Positions 9,521 to 18,821 of a stretch of 64,000 bases of DNA are shown piece by piece. The notes under the pieces are model-generated. The model searched no databases and had not been told where the DNA came from. It worked only from the letters and a program-made list of their open reading frames with translations. Made by a program: the position numbers and the translations under genes. This DNA comes from Flavobacteriaceae bacterium (GTDB lineage Bacteria; Bacteroidota; Bacteroidia; Flavobacteriales; Flavobacteriaceae): the NCBI GenBank assembly GCA_002690805.1, contig NZFW01000024.1:12231-76230 (forward strand), given 5' to 3'. The first letter of the stretch is position 1. The number at the start of each line of letters is the position of its first letter.

Positions 9521-11479
9521 GTGATAAATAAAACTACTATTGATCTTGTTTATGAAGCTTCTAGAGTAGAGGAGGTAATTGGTGATTTTGTTGTTTTAAA
9601 GAAATCAGGTGCTAATTTTAAGGGATTGAGCCCCTTTTCAAAAGAAAAAACACCAAGCTTCATGGTTTCTCCAGTCAAACAGATTTGGAAAGATTTTAGT
9701 AGTGGTAAAGGAGGAAACGTTGTTGCTTTTCTGATGGAGCATGAACATTATACATATCCTGAGGCAATACGTTACTTAGCAAAAAAATATTCTATAGAAG
9801 TTGAAGAAACTCAGCAAACTGCCGAACAAAAGTTATTTAATGATGATCGTGAAAGTATGTATCTTCTTTCAAGCTTTGCATCAAGTTTTTTTAAAAATGA
9901 ATTATGGGAAACAAAAGAAGGTAAGTCTATCGGGTATTCATATTTCAAAGAAAGAGGTTTCTCTGATGAAACTATTAATTTTTTCAAGCTTGGATACTCA
10001 CCAGAAAAATCAAACTCATTTTCAAAAGCTGCTCTAAAAAATAGCTATAAACTTGATTTTATGACTAAAACAGGGTTAGTTATTCTCAAGAATGATTCTA
10101 GAGAAAATCTTATTGACCGTTTTAGAGGAAGGGTTATTTTCCCTATAAGAAGTATGTCAGGAAGGGTTCAGGGTTTTGGTGGCAGATCTTTATCAAGTTA
10201 CAAGAAAACAGCAAAATACATTAACTCCCCCGAAAGCGATATATATCATAAAAGTAAAGTTTTATATGGATTATATGAGGCAAAACAATCAATTGCAAAA
10301 GAGGATTTATGCTTTTTAGTTGAAGGCTATACAGATGTAATACAAATGCATCAATCTGGAATTAAGAATATAGTTTCTTCATCTGGAACAGCTTTAACTT
10401 CAGATCAAATCAGACTGATTAAAAGGTTAACATCTAATATCGTTGTATTATTTGATTCTGATCCTGCTGGAATTAGAGCAGCTCTTAGAGGGATTGATTT
10501 AATTCTAGAGCAAGGGATCAACGTAAAAGTTTGTACTTTTCCCGGTGGTGAGGATCCAGACAGTTTTGCTAAAAAAAACTCATTGTCCTCTTTAAAACAA
10601 TTTCTTGATAAAAACTCAAAGGATTTCATTCAATTTAAGTCACAATTATTACTCGAAGATTCAAATAATGACCCGATAAAAAAAACTACCATAGTAAGAG
10701 ATATTATTGAAAGTATATCAAGAATTCCTGATCCCATTAAACAAGAATTTTATTTGAAAAGCTGCTCCGAAACTATGGGAATTAGTGAAGAAGTTTTATT
10801 CAGCTCCTTTGCTCAATATTTAAATAATAAATCTAGAAATAAATCAAAAATTAAACTCACTTCTAATAAAGTATTAGTCAATAAAAATGACAAATCCATT
10901 AAAAATAATGATTCATATAATTTAGAAAAACAAATTATATCTATTCTACTTCAGTATGGACATCTTGATGCCGAGTATGAGGATTTAGTTATTAAAACAA
11001 ATGAAAATGGGGATATTTTAGAAGAATTTGAAAAAATTAAATCAAAAGTTTATGAAAAAATTTTTTTAGACCTTCAGGAGGATGAAATTGAGTTTGCCAA
11101 TCCTATTTTTAGAGAATTATTCACCAAGTTAATATCTGCATATCAAATTAATTCAGATTCTGCAATTAATAAATTAATTTTTTCTGAAAATAAAGAATTA
11201 AGCTCTATGGTAGCAGATTTAATTATGGAGACAGAAAAATATTTTTTACATTCTTGGGAAACAAAAAATATTTTTGTAAAAAGTAAGACTCATGAAATTG
11301 GTCAATTAGTCAGTGAAACCATTTTAGCACTCAGAAAAAACTTAATTAATGAAAAAATCAATGGACTTAAGAAAAATTTGATTATTGAGAGTTCAAATAA
11401 TAATAAATTATTGGAGGATATAATTAATTATAATATGTTAAAGAAAATTGTTTCGAATAAACTTAACAGAGTCTTATAA
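9521..11479 (+). CDS. dnaG: DNA primase DnaG (ORF track starts at 9512; GTG at 9521 preferred)
   Basis: RVEEVIGDFVVLKKSGANFKGLSPFSKEKTPSFMVSP, EGYTDVIQMHQSG, SSSGTALT, VVLFDSDPAG TOPRIM motifs. Zinc-ligand residues absent (see findings). Confidence 0.95.
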   Translation: MINKTTIDLVYEASRVEEVIGDFVVLKKSGANFKGLSPFSKEKTPSFMVSPVKQIWKDFSSGKGGNVVAFLMEHEHYTYPEAIRYLAKKYSIEVEETQQTAEQKLFNDDRESMYLLSSFASSFFKNELWETKEGKSIGYSYFKERGFSDETINFFKLGYSPEKSNSFSKAALKNSYKLDFMTKTGLVILKNDSRENLIDRFRGRVIFPIRSMSGRVQGFGGRSLSSYKKTAKYINSPESDIYHKSKVLYGLYEAKQSIAKEDLCFLVEGYTDVIQMHQSGIKNIVSSSGTALTSDQIRLIKRLTSNIVVLFDSDPAGIRAALRGIDLILEQGINVKVCTFPGGEDPDSFAKKNSLSSLKQFLDKNSKDFIQFKSQLLLEDSNNDPIKKTTIVRDIIESISRIPDPIKQEFYLKSCSETMGISEEVLFSSFAQYLNNKSRNKSKIKLTSNKVLVNKNDKSIKNNDSYNLEKQIISILLQYGHLDAEYEDLVIKTNENGDILEEFEKIKSKVYEKIFLDLQEDEIEFANPIFRELFTKLISAYQINSDSAINKLIFSENKELSSMVADLIMETEKYFLHSWETKNIFVKSKTHEIGQLVSETILALRKNLINEKINGLKKNLIIESSNNNKLLEDIINYNMLKKIVSNKLNRVL

Positions 11480-12259
11480 ATAATTTTTAGGGATTTTACA
11501 GACTGGGATTGGAAGCATTTTATGTTTGTTTTGATTTTGAAGTTTTTCGAATAAATTTTTCAACTGTCTTTCTTTTTCTGTTAAGCTTTTCTCATCTTTT
11601 TTTGTCTCAACTAAATTCATAGCCAGTTCAAGATCAGAATAATTTGCCCCCATTTGTTGTTCATCCGTTCGGCCATCATCCCAAAGCCCGTCAGTGGGTT
11701 TTGCAGTTAAAATATTTTTTGAAATTTTTAAGTATGATGATAAAGAAAATACTTCAGATTTTAAAAGATCAGCTATTGGACTTATGTCAACTCCTCCATC
11801 GCCGTACTTGGTATAAAATCCGACTCCAAAGTCTTCAACTTTGTTGCCTGTTCCAGCAACAATACATTTAAATGAGCTAGCAAAGTAGTATAGAGTGGTC
11901 ATTCTTAGTCGAGCTCTAGTGTTAGCTAAGCCTAACAAGTTTGGTTTTTCATGTAATTCGATCTCTTTTTTAAAAGATTCAAAAACATTAGTTAAGGAAT
12001 GAGTAATTGATTTAACATTTTTATACTTTTTTTTAAGCCATTTCATATGAGCTTTCGATCGTGAAACCTCAGATTCACTTTGGTGAATAGGCATTTCAAC
12101 AACGAATACTGGATAGTTTGTTAGAGCACATAAAGTTGACGTAAGGGCTGAATCTATTCCTCCTGAGATTCCAACAATAAAACCATTCTGCTTTGAATTT
12201 TTTAGATATTTTTTCAACCAATTGACTATGTGATCTTTTACTTTTTCTGGAGATTTCAT
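11474..12259 (-). CDS. nadE: NH3-dependent NAD+ synthetase
   Basis: GFIVGISGGIDSALTS PP-loop, GTGNKVEDFGVGFYTKYGDGGVDISPIADL. Confidence 0.95.
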   Translation of the reverse strand: MKSPEKVKDHIVNWLKKYLKNSKQNGFIVGISGGIDSALTSTLCALTNYPVFVVEMPIHQSESEVSRSKAHMKWLKKKYKNVKSITHSLTNVFESFKKEIELHEKPNLLGLANTRARLRMTTLYYFASSFKCIVAGTGNKVEDFGVGFYTKYGDGGVDISPIADLLKSEVFSLSSYLKISKNILTAKPTDGLWDDGRTDEQQMGANYSDLELAMNLVETKKDEKSLTEKERQLKNLFEKLQNQNKHKMLPIPVCKIPKNYL

Positions 12260-12322
12260 TTAATAATAGTTTTATTGAGTGTAAATTTGTGCAAATATAA
12301 AAATTTGAATCCTAATTTAAGT

Positions 12323-13300
12323 TTGAAAAAGTTTATATATATAAAATTATTTTATGTTTTTCTTGTGATTATTACTGCATGTGATAATATAAAAAATCAT
12401 GAAAAAGAAATTAATTCTATTGATGTTATAATTAGCATTGATCGCTTTGATAGAGTATTTGATTCCTTAAGCAAATCAAATATTATAAATACAAAAAATA
12501 AATACCCTTTTTTCTTTCCAAACAATTTTTCAGATTCATTTTGGTTAAAAAAATCCAATGACACATTATATGATTTATTACAAAATGCTGTAGAAAATAA
12601 ATTCGGAGATTTAGAATTTTTTGAAAGTGAAATCACCAACTTTTTTAAACATTTAAAATATGAATTTCCTAGTATAAAATATCCAAAGGTTTATTCAATA
12701 ATTAACAATGTTGATTATGAAAATAAATTAATACTAGCTGATTCTTTATTAATAATTTCTATCGATTCTTATCTCGGCAACAATAGTTTATATGATGGAA
12801 TCCCATCCTACATAAAGAAAGATATGGATATATCATTTTTATTATCGCATATAGCTGAAAAATATGCTCAAAAACTAATTCCCAATAATGTAGGAAGAGA
12901 TTTTTTGTCTAAAATGATATTTTATGGAAAACAGCTATACTTCAAAGATATTATTATACCAGATAAAAATGATGCAAATAAAATTGGTTATTTACAAGAG
13001 GAAATAAACTGGGTTAATGAAAACGAGTTGTTTATTTGGCAATATATAATTGAAAAACAATTATTATACAGCACTGATCATAGGTTAGACGAAAGATTTT
13101 TATTAAGATCACCATTTTCAAAATTTTATTTAGAGATTGATAATGATTCTCCAGGAAGAATTGGTCAATGGATAGGTTGGCAAATTGTTAGATCTTATTC
13201 AAAAGAATATCCTGATAAAGGATTACAACAGATATTACTAACGCCTGCTAATGAAATATTTAAAAATTCAAAATACAAACCAAAAAAAATATGGCAATAA
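12323..13300 (+). CDS. gldB: Gliding motility lipoprotein GldB (ORF track starts at 12230; TTG at 12323 inferred)
   Basis: Starting at TTG 12323 gives MKKFIYIKLFYVFLVIITAC, a lipoprotein signal; RIGQWIGWQIVRSY and order nadE/gldB/gldC typical of gldB. Confidence 0.85.
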   Translation: MKKFIYIKLFYVFLVIITACDNIKNHEKEINSIDVIISIDRFDRVFDSLSKSNIINTKNKYPFFFPNNFSDSFWLKKSNDTLYDLLQNAVENKFGDLEFFESEITNFFKHLKYEFPSIKYPKVYSIINNVDYENKLILADSLLIISIDSYLGNNSLYDGIPSYIKKDMDISFLLSHIAEKYAQKLIPNNVGRDFLSKMIFYGKQLYFKDIIIPDKNDANKIGYLQEEINWVNENELFIWQYIIEKQLLYSTDHRLDERFLLRSPFSKFYLEIDNDSPGRIGQWIGWQIVRSYSKEYPDKGLQQILLTPANEIFKNSKYKPKKIWQ

Positions 13301-13629
13301 AAAGACAAGCTCCAATTGAAATAAATGTAAGTTTAGACGAAAACAAAATTCCTGAAAAAATAATTTGGTCTGCTCCTGATGGTGGGGTAGAAAATCAAGA
13401 GGCTAAAGCTATGCTTTTATCCTTTTGGGATGGTATTAACAAAGAATCTCTTAGGATGGATTTATGGGTAAAAGAAATGCCAATTGATGAAATGAAATTA
13501 TTTTTTCATCAAAGCTTATTAAGCATGTCCGATTCTTTTTATAAAGCAATTCAAGATGAAAAAATGGCAGCTACTATGAAAGACTTTTGTGAGTATTTTG
13601 CAGAAAAAATGGAATTAAAAAAATTATAA
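13291..13629 (+). CDS. gldC: Gliding motility protein GldC
   Basis: IEINVSLDENKIPEKIIWSAPDGG...KAMLLSFWDG..KESLRMDLWVKEMPIDEMK; overlaps the gldB end. Confidence 0.92.
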   Translation: MAIKRQAPIEINVSLDENKIPEKIIWSAPDGGVENQEAKAMLLSFWDGINKESLRMDLWVKEMPIDEMKLFFHQSLLSMSDSFYKAIQDEKMAATMKDFCEYFAEKMELKKL

Positions 13630-14220
13630 TTCACAATTAATTTTTCCAATATAATTTAAAATTTCTATAAGACCATTTTTTTTTAAAGCAGAGGTGATGA
13701 AGTGGTTTGGTAAAAAACTCCATTGATTGTTCATAATATTAAAATATTGATCAACATGCACTTTTACATTATTAGATTTAATTTTATCTGCTTTTGTAAA
13801 AATTATTGAAAATGGAATTTTTTTTTCACCAAGCCAATACATAAAGTCTAAATCTATTGATTGTGGTTTATGTCTAATATCAATTAAAACAAAAGCGGTG
13901 GCTAATTGTTTTCTTTTTTGAAAGTATTCTGTTATATATTTCTGAAAAACTTTTTTTTTTGTTTTTGAAGTTTTTGCATAACCGTACCCTGGAAGATCAA
14001 CAAGGTGCCAACTTTTATTTATCAAAAAATGGTTGATTAACTGAGTTTTACCTGGTCTTGAGGATGTTTTAGCAAGTTTCTTTTTATTGCATAAAGCATT
14101 AATTAAGGAAGACTTTCCAACATTTGATCTTCCAATAAATGCATAATCTGGGAGGCGATTAATTGGACATTTTTGCACATCAGTATTACTTACTAAAAAT
14201 TGTGAATCTATGATTTGCAT
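13624..14220 (-). CDS. engB: Ribosome biogenesis GTP-binding protein YsxC/EngB
   Basis: YAFIGRSNVGKSSLINAL, SSRPGKTQLINHF, VDLPGYGYAK, TKADK. Confidence 0.95.
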   Translation of the reverse strand: MQIIDSQFLVSNTDVQKCPINRLPDYAFIGRSNVGKSSLINALCNKKKLAKTSSRPGKTQLINHFLINKSWHLVDLPGYGYAKTSKTKKKVFQKYITEYFQKRKQLATAFVLIDIRHKPQSIDLDFMYWLGEKKIPFSIIFTKADKIKSNNVKVHVDQYFNIMNNQWSFLPNHFITSALKKNGLIEILNYIGKINCEL

Positions 14221-14224
14221 GTAA

Positions 14225-14992
14225 TTAGAGACTCATTTTTTTGAGCCAATTTAAAACATTTTTATAAAATTCATTGGGGTGCTCCATCATTGGAGCATGA
14301 CCACATTTATCAATCCAAACAAGGTTTGAATTTGGAAGTAATGAATCAAACTCTTTAGCAACATTTGGAGGAGTAACATTATCTTGCTTTCCCCAAATAA
14401 TTAATGTAGGAGTATTAATATTTGGTAAATCATTTGCCATATTGTGTCTTATTGCACTCTTTGCAATTGTTAATGTTTTGATTAATTTATTACGATCATT
14501 TACGGTCTCAAAAACCTCATCAATAAGTGATTTAGTGGCAATTTTTGGATCATAAAAAACCTCCTCAGTTTTTGTTTTAATGTAATCATAATTACCTCGC
14601 TTCGGATACCCATCTCCCATTGAATTCTCATAAAGGCCCGAGCTTCCAGTTAGAATTAGTCCTAGAACTTTTGATTCAAATAATTTTGTGAAAAGAAGTC
14701 CAATGTGACCTCCAAGAGAATTACCGAGTAAAATAACAGACTCAAGCTTTTTAAAAATTAAAAAGTCATTTAAATAATCAGTAAAAGATTTAACTGTTGT
14801 TTTAATTATGGGTTTGTCATATAATGGTAATATGGGCATAATTATTTTATAACCATTATCAGGAAAAAAAGATATAAAATCATTAAAGTTACTTAGCCCT
14901 CCCATGAGTCCATGGAGAATTATAATTGGTTGACCCTGACCAAATTCAATATATTTAAATGATTCTTCTTCGATAAGGTTTATATGATTCAT
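14225..14992 (-). CDS. Alpha/beta hydrolase
   Basis: ILHGLMGGLSNF, nucleophile elbow GNSLGGH, IIWGKQDNVTPP, CGHAPMMEHP. Confidence 0.9.
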   Translation of the reverse strand: MNHINLIEEESFKYIEFGQGQPIIILHGLMGGLSNFNDFISFFPDNGYKIIMPILPLYDKPIIKTTVKSFTDYLNDFLIFKKLESVILLGNSLGGHIGLLFTKLFESKVLGLILTGSSGLYENSMGDGYPKRGNYDYIKTKTEEVFYDPKIATKSLIDEVFETVNDRNKLIKTLTIAKSAIRHNMANDLPNINTPTLIIWGKQDNVTPPNVAKEFDSLLPNSNLVWIDKCGHAPMMEHPNEFYKNVLNWLKKMSL

Positions 14993-15093
14993 ATTAGAAT
15001 TTATAATCTGACAAATATATTCAAATACTTCCCAATATATAACTTTAATTGAATTTGTGTTTTTTAAAAATTGTTAAAAAAAATAAATAAATA

Positions 15094-15123
15094 GTGGTAT
15101 TTTGTGGTAAAATGTGGTATTTT
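15094..15123 (+). promoter_or_regulatory. Candidate MraZ operator: three GTGGTA boxes with exact 10-bp period
   Basis: GTGGTATTTT|GTGGTAAAAT|GTGGTATTTT at 15094, 15104, 15114, upstream of mraZ (15165) and of a TATATTTG element at 15130-15137. Confidence 0.75.
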
Positions 15124-15164
15124 ATTATTTATATTTGATTAACAACGTTTATAATTTATAAAAA

Positions 15165-15641
15165 ATGAATCATTTCATCGGAACTTTTGAATGTAAAGCA
15201 GACAACAAAGGACGCGTAATGATTCCGGTCTCTCTCAAAAAACAACTAAATCTTGGGGTAAAGGATGACTTTGTGATTAAACGAGCAGTTTTTAATACTT
15301 GCTTAGAGTTATATCCAATGTCAGAATGGATTCTATTGATGGAGAAAATTAATTCATTAAACCGTTTTAATAAAAAAAATATTGATTTCATTAGAAGGTT
15401 TACTGCTGGGGTAAAAATAGTAAATATTGATTCCTCAGGAAGATTACTAATTCCAAGAGATTTGGTTTCACATGTAAAAATCAAGAAGGATGTTGTTCTT
15501 TCTTCTGCAGTTAATATTTTGGAGATATGGGATAAAGTTTTATATGAAAAATCAATTGATGCTGCAACATTTGATTTTGGTTCTTTAGCAGAGGAGGTAA
15601 TGGGAGATAAAACAGAAGATAAAATAGAAGATGTATCATAA
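15165..15641 (+). CDS. mraZ: Division/cell wall cluster transcriptional repressor MraZ
   Basis: GTFECKADNKGRVMIPVSLK, SSGRLLIPRDL; first gene of the dcw cluster. Confidence 0.95.
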   Translation: MNHFIGTFECKADNKGRVMIPVSLKKQLNLGVKDDFVIKRAVFNTCLELYPMSEWILLMEKINSLNRFNKKNIDFIRRFTAGVKIVNIDSSGRLLIPRDLVSHVKIKKDVVLSSAVNILEIWDKVLYEKSIDAATFDFGSLAEEVMGDKTEDKIEDVS

Positions 15642-16533
15642 ACCTGTACTTCTTGAAATGAGTATAGAAGGCTTAGCAATAAAGTCAGACGGAATTTATG
15701 TCGATGTAACATATGGAGGAGGCGGACATAGTAGAGAAATTTTAAAAAAATTATCAAACAAAGGTAAATTGATTGTTTTTGATCATGATTTTGATGCAAT
15801 TTCAAATAAATTAAATGATGATCGTATGACCTTTATCTCTTCTAATTTTAAATACTTAAATAGGTTTCTGAGGTTAAATAATATCGATAGTGTTGATGGA
15901 ATTTTAGCTGATTTTGGTGTTTCATCTCATCAATTTGATTCCAAAGACAGAGGTTTTTCAACCCGATTTGATGGGCCATTAGACATGAGAATGGATAAAT
16001 CTCAAGATTTGTCTGCTGCAGATATTATTAATAATTATTTAATTGAAGATTTATTTAAACTATTTAAAAATTATGGGGAATTAAGAAATTCAAAGCAATT
16101 GGCCGAGGTTATTGGTGTCCATCGGTCAATTGCCCCTATTTTGTCTACAGGTACTCTAAAAAATATAGTTCAAAAAATTCTTCCTCAAAAGTATTTAAAT
16201 AAAACATTAGCTCAAGTTTTTCAAGCGTTAAGAATTGAAGTCAACAAAGAGTTAGATGCCATAAAAGATTTTCTTAGACAAACACCAATTTCTTTGTCAC
16301 CAGGAGGAAGACTGGTTTGCATCTCATATCATTCATTAGAAGATCGATTGGTTAAAAGATTCATCAGGGATGGCAAATTTGAAGGTGAGGTAAAAAAAGA
16401 TTTTTATGGAAATAAAAAGTTGCCCCTAAAAAAAGTTGGAGGATTGCAAACACCTTCTGAAGAAGAAATAATAAATAATATTCGATCCCGAAGTGCAAAA
16501 CTTCGAGTTGCCGAAAGAGTAATAATTAATTAA
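15631..16533 (+). CDS. rsmH: 16S rRNA (cytosine(1402)-N(4))-methyltransferase RsmH
   Basis: VDVTYGGGGHSREIL, DGILADFGVSSHQFD, RGFSTRFDGPLDMRMD, SYHSLEDRLVKRF. Confidence 0.97.
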   Translation: MYHKPVLLEMSIEGLAIKSDGIYVDVTYGGGGHSREILKKLSNKGKLIVFDHDFDAISNKLNDDRMTFISSNFKYLNRFLRLNNIDSVDGILADFGVSSHQFDSKDRGFSTRFDGPLDMRMDKSQDLSAADIINNYLIEDLFKLFKNYGELRNSKQLAEVIGVHRSIAPILSTGTLKNIVQKILPQKYLNKTLAQVFQALRIEVNKELDAIKDFLRQTPISLSPGGRLVCISYHSLEDRLVKRFIRDGKFEGEVKKDFYGNKKLPLKKVGGLQTPSEEEIINNIRSRSAKLRVAERVIIN

Positions 16534-16539
16534 ACAAAA

Positions 16540-16851
16540 ATGATAAAAAAATTAGTTTCTTTTTTAAAAATGGAATTTTTAATTAAAGAAGATTCTTTCA
16601 AAAACTGGAGAATGATTTTGTTTTTTTCAATTCTGGCATTGGTAATGATTTCTAGTGGTCATTCAGCTGATAATAAAATTTTTAAAATAGCAAGTTTAAA
16701 TCAAAACATTAAGGCTTTAAAAAGTGAATTTATTGAACAAAGAAAATTCCTCAGAGACTTAAAAATGGAATCAAATATTATCAAAAAACTTTCAGATAAG
16801 GGTTTAGTTTCTTCTACAAAACAACCTTTTAAAATAGTTATCATAAAATGA
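16540..16851 (+). CDS. ftsL: FtsL-like cell division protein
   Basis: Single TM plus coiled coil (SGHSADNKIFKIASLNQNIKALKSEFIEQRK), between rsmH and ftsI. Confidence 0.85.
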   Translation: MIKKLVSFLKMEFLIKEDSFKNWRMILFFSILALVMISSGHSADNKIFKIASLNQNIKALKSEFIEQRKFLRDLKMESNIIKKLSDKGLVSSTKQPFKIVIIK

Positions 16852-18821
16852 AAAAAAAATATCACAAATTTAATTTACGTTTTTACTCTATTGTGGTTTT
16901 TCTTTTATTAATAGCGATAATATTAAGCTCTAAGCTAATTTATATTCAGGTTGTAGAGGGTGATAAATACAAGAAAATTGCTGAAAAAAGAACATTAAAA
17001 AATGTTATTGTTAAACCTATACCTGGGAATATATATTCTGATGATCAGAGTTTACTTGCAACTTCAGTTGCAAAATACGAATTAAGATGGGATTCCAAAG
17101 TTGTTAATAATAAAGATTTTATTAAAAATAAAGAAAAACTAGCCCATGGTATTTCTAAGATTATTGGCAGCGATTATTTAAAAATTAAAAAAGATTTACA
17201 AAGAGCCAGAGAAGATGATAACCGTTATTGGCTTGTTGGAAAAAATCTAAGCTATTCTGATTATATAGCTATGAAAAAATTACCATTATTTAATCTACCT
17301 TCATTCAAAGGAGGTTTAATTATTCAACAAAATATCATTAGAGAAAGACCTCTGGGTAAAATAGCAGAAAGAACAATAGGTTATGAGCGTCCTGACACTG
17401 ATGGTAGATTTTTTAGAGTAGGTTTAGAAGGAGCATTTAGTAGTTTATTGGAAGGAAAAGAGGGATATAGATTGAAAAGAAAAATAGCTAATGGTAAATG
17501 GAAATCTATTAATGATACAAATGAAAAAGAGCCAAAAGAAGGGTATGATATCCATACTACCTTAAATATAAATTTTCAGGATATAGTTCACAATTCTCTT
17601 TTAGAACAAATGGAAAAATATGAGGCAGAGTATGGAACAGTTATATTAATGGAAGTTAAAACAGGAGCTATAAAAGCTATTTCAAATCTTGGAATTACAT
17701 CTAATAATAAATATTTCGAAAAATTAAATTATGCTGTTGGAACAACACAAGAACCTGGATCTACATTTAAATTAATGAGCATGATAGCTGCATTAGAGGA
17801 TGGCGTAGTAAAACCATCCGACATGATTGATACAGGAAATGGAGAAAGAATTATTTATGGGAAAAAAGTAAAAGACTCAAAAAAAGGTGGGCATGGGTCT
17901 ATATCAGTATCAAAAGTTTTTGAGGTATCTTCAAATACAGGCATAGTAAATATTATATATGATAATTATAATGATAATCCTAAAAAATTCATTGATAGAC
18001 TTTATAATATGGGTATTCATAAACAATTGAATATTCCAATAAAAGGCGAGGGTCGTCCTAAAATCCCATATCCAACAGACAAAGATTGGAGCGGAATTAG
18101 TCTTGCTTGGATGGCTTGGGGTTATGGTGTGTCTTTAACGCCTTTACAGATACTTACATTTTATAATGCAGTAGCTAATAATGGTGAAATGGTAAAACCA
18201 ATTTTTATTGATAAAATTGGCAGGTTGGGAAGACCACCTCATATAAAATATTCTAAAAAAGTCTTAAATCCATCCATATGTTCTAAAGAAACATTGTCAG
18301 CTGTAAAAAAAATGTTACTAAATGTTGTTGATAAAGAATGGGGAACAGCAAATAAAATCAAAGACAAAAATTTTACTATTGCCGGAAAAACAGGAACAGC
18401 ACAAACAGAATATACTAAAAATTCAACAGAATATATTTCGAGTTTTGTTGGGTACTTTCCAGCAGAAAAACCCAAATACTCTTGTATTGTTGTTATAAAT
18501 AAGCCAAATAAAACTAAAGGTTATTATGGAGCTCAAGTTGCTGCTCCTGTATTTAAAAAAATTGCTAAAAAAATTCACTCAGGAATTACCAATGATATTT
18601 ATATACCATTTTCAAATTTAGGATTAACAAAAAAGAAATCATTTGAGAAAAAAGAATCAATGCCAAATCTAATTGGACATGAAGTTATGGATGCTATTGT
18701 TTTTCTTGAAAAAAATAATATAAAAGTTAACGTATTTGGTAAAAGGGGTAAAATTAAAAAACAATCAGTGGTTTCAGGAACTCCATTAAATAAAATAAAA
18801 AGTATAGACCTAAGCTTATGA
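16848..18821 (+). CDS. ftsI: Penicillin-binding protein FtsI/PBP3-like with C-terminal PASTA domain
   Basis: EPGSTFKLMS, SSN, GKTGTAQT; C-terminal PNLIGHEVMDAIVFLEKNNIKVNVFGK PASTA-like. Confidence 0.94.
   Translation: MKKKYHKFNLRFYSIVVFLLLIAIILSSKLIYIQVVEGDKYKKIAEKRTLKNVIVKPIPGNIYSDDQSLLATSVAKYELRWDSKVVNNKDFIKNKEKLAHGISKIIGSDYLKIKKDLQRAREDDNRYWLVGKNLSYSDYIAMKKLPLFNLPSFKGGLIIQQNIIRERPLGKIAERTIGYERPDTDGRFFRVGLEGAFSSLLEGKEGYRLKRKIANGKWKSINDTNEKEPKEGYDIHTTLNINFQDIVHNSLLEQMEKYEAEYGTVILMEVKTGAIKAISNLGITSNNKYFEKLNYAVGTTQEPGSTFKLMSMIAALEDGVVKPSDMIDTGNGERIIYGKKVKDSKKGGHGSISVSKVFEVSSNTGIVNIIYDNYNDNPKKFIDRLYNMGIHKQLNIPIKGEGRPKIPYPTDKDWSGISLAWMAWGYGVSLTPLQILTFYNAVANNGEMVKPIFIDKIGRLGRPPHIKYSKKVLNPSICSKETLSAVKKMLLNVVDKEWGTANKIKDKNFTIAGKTGTAQTEYTKNSTEYISSFVGYFPAEKPKYSCIVVINKPNKTKGYYGAQVAAPVFKKIAKKIHSGITNDIYIPFSNLGLTKKKSFEKKESMPNLIGHEVMDAIVFLEKNNIKVNVFGKRGKIKKQSVVSGTPLNKIKSIDLSL

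Noticed and set aside
15094-15123. Could the period-10 repeat be a CRISPR or microsatellite?
   Set aside because: Only three short units with no spacers, placed exactly before mraZ; better explained as an operator.
15170-15805. 211-aa minus-strand ORF antisense to mraZ/rsmH
   Set aside because: Fully covered by well-supported plus-strand genes; composition looks like a frame shadow; no domain recognised.
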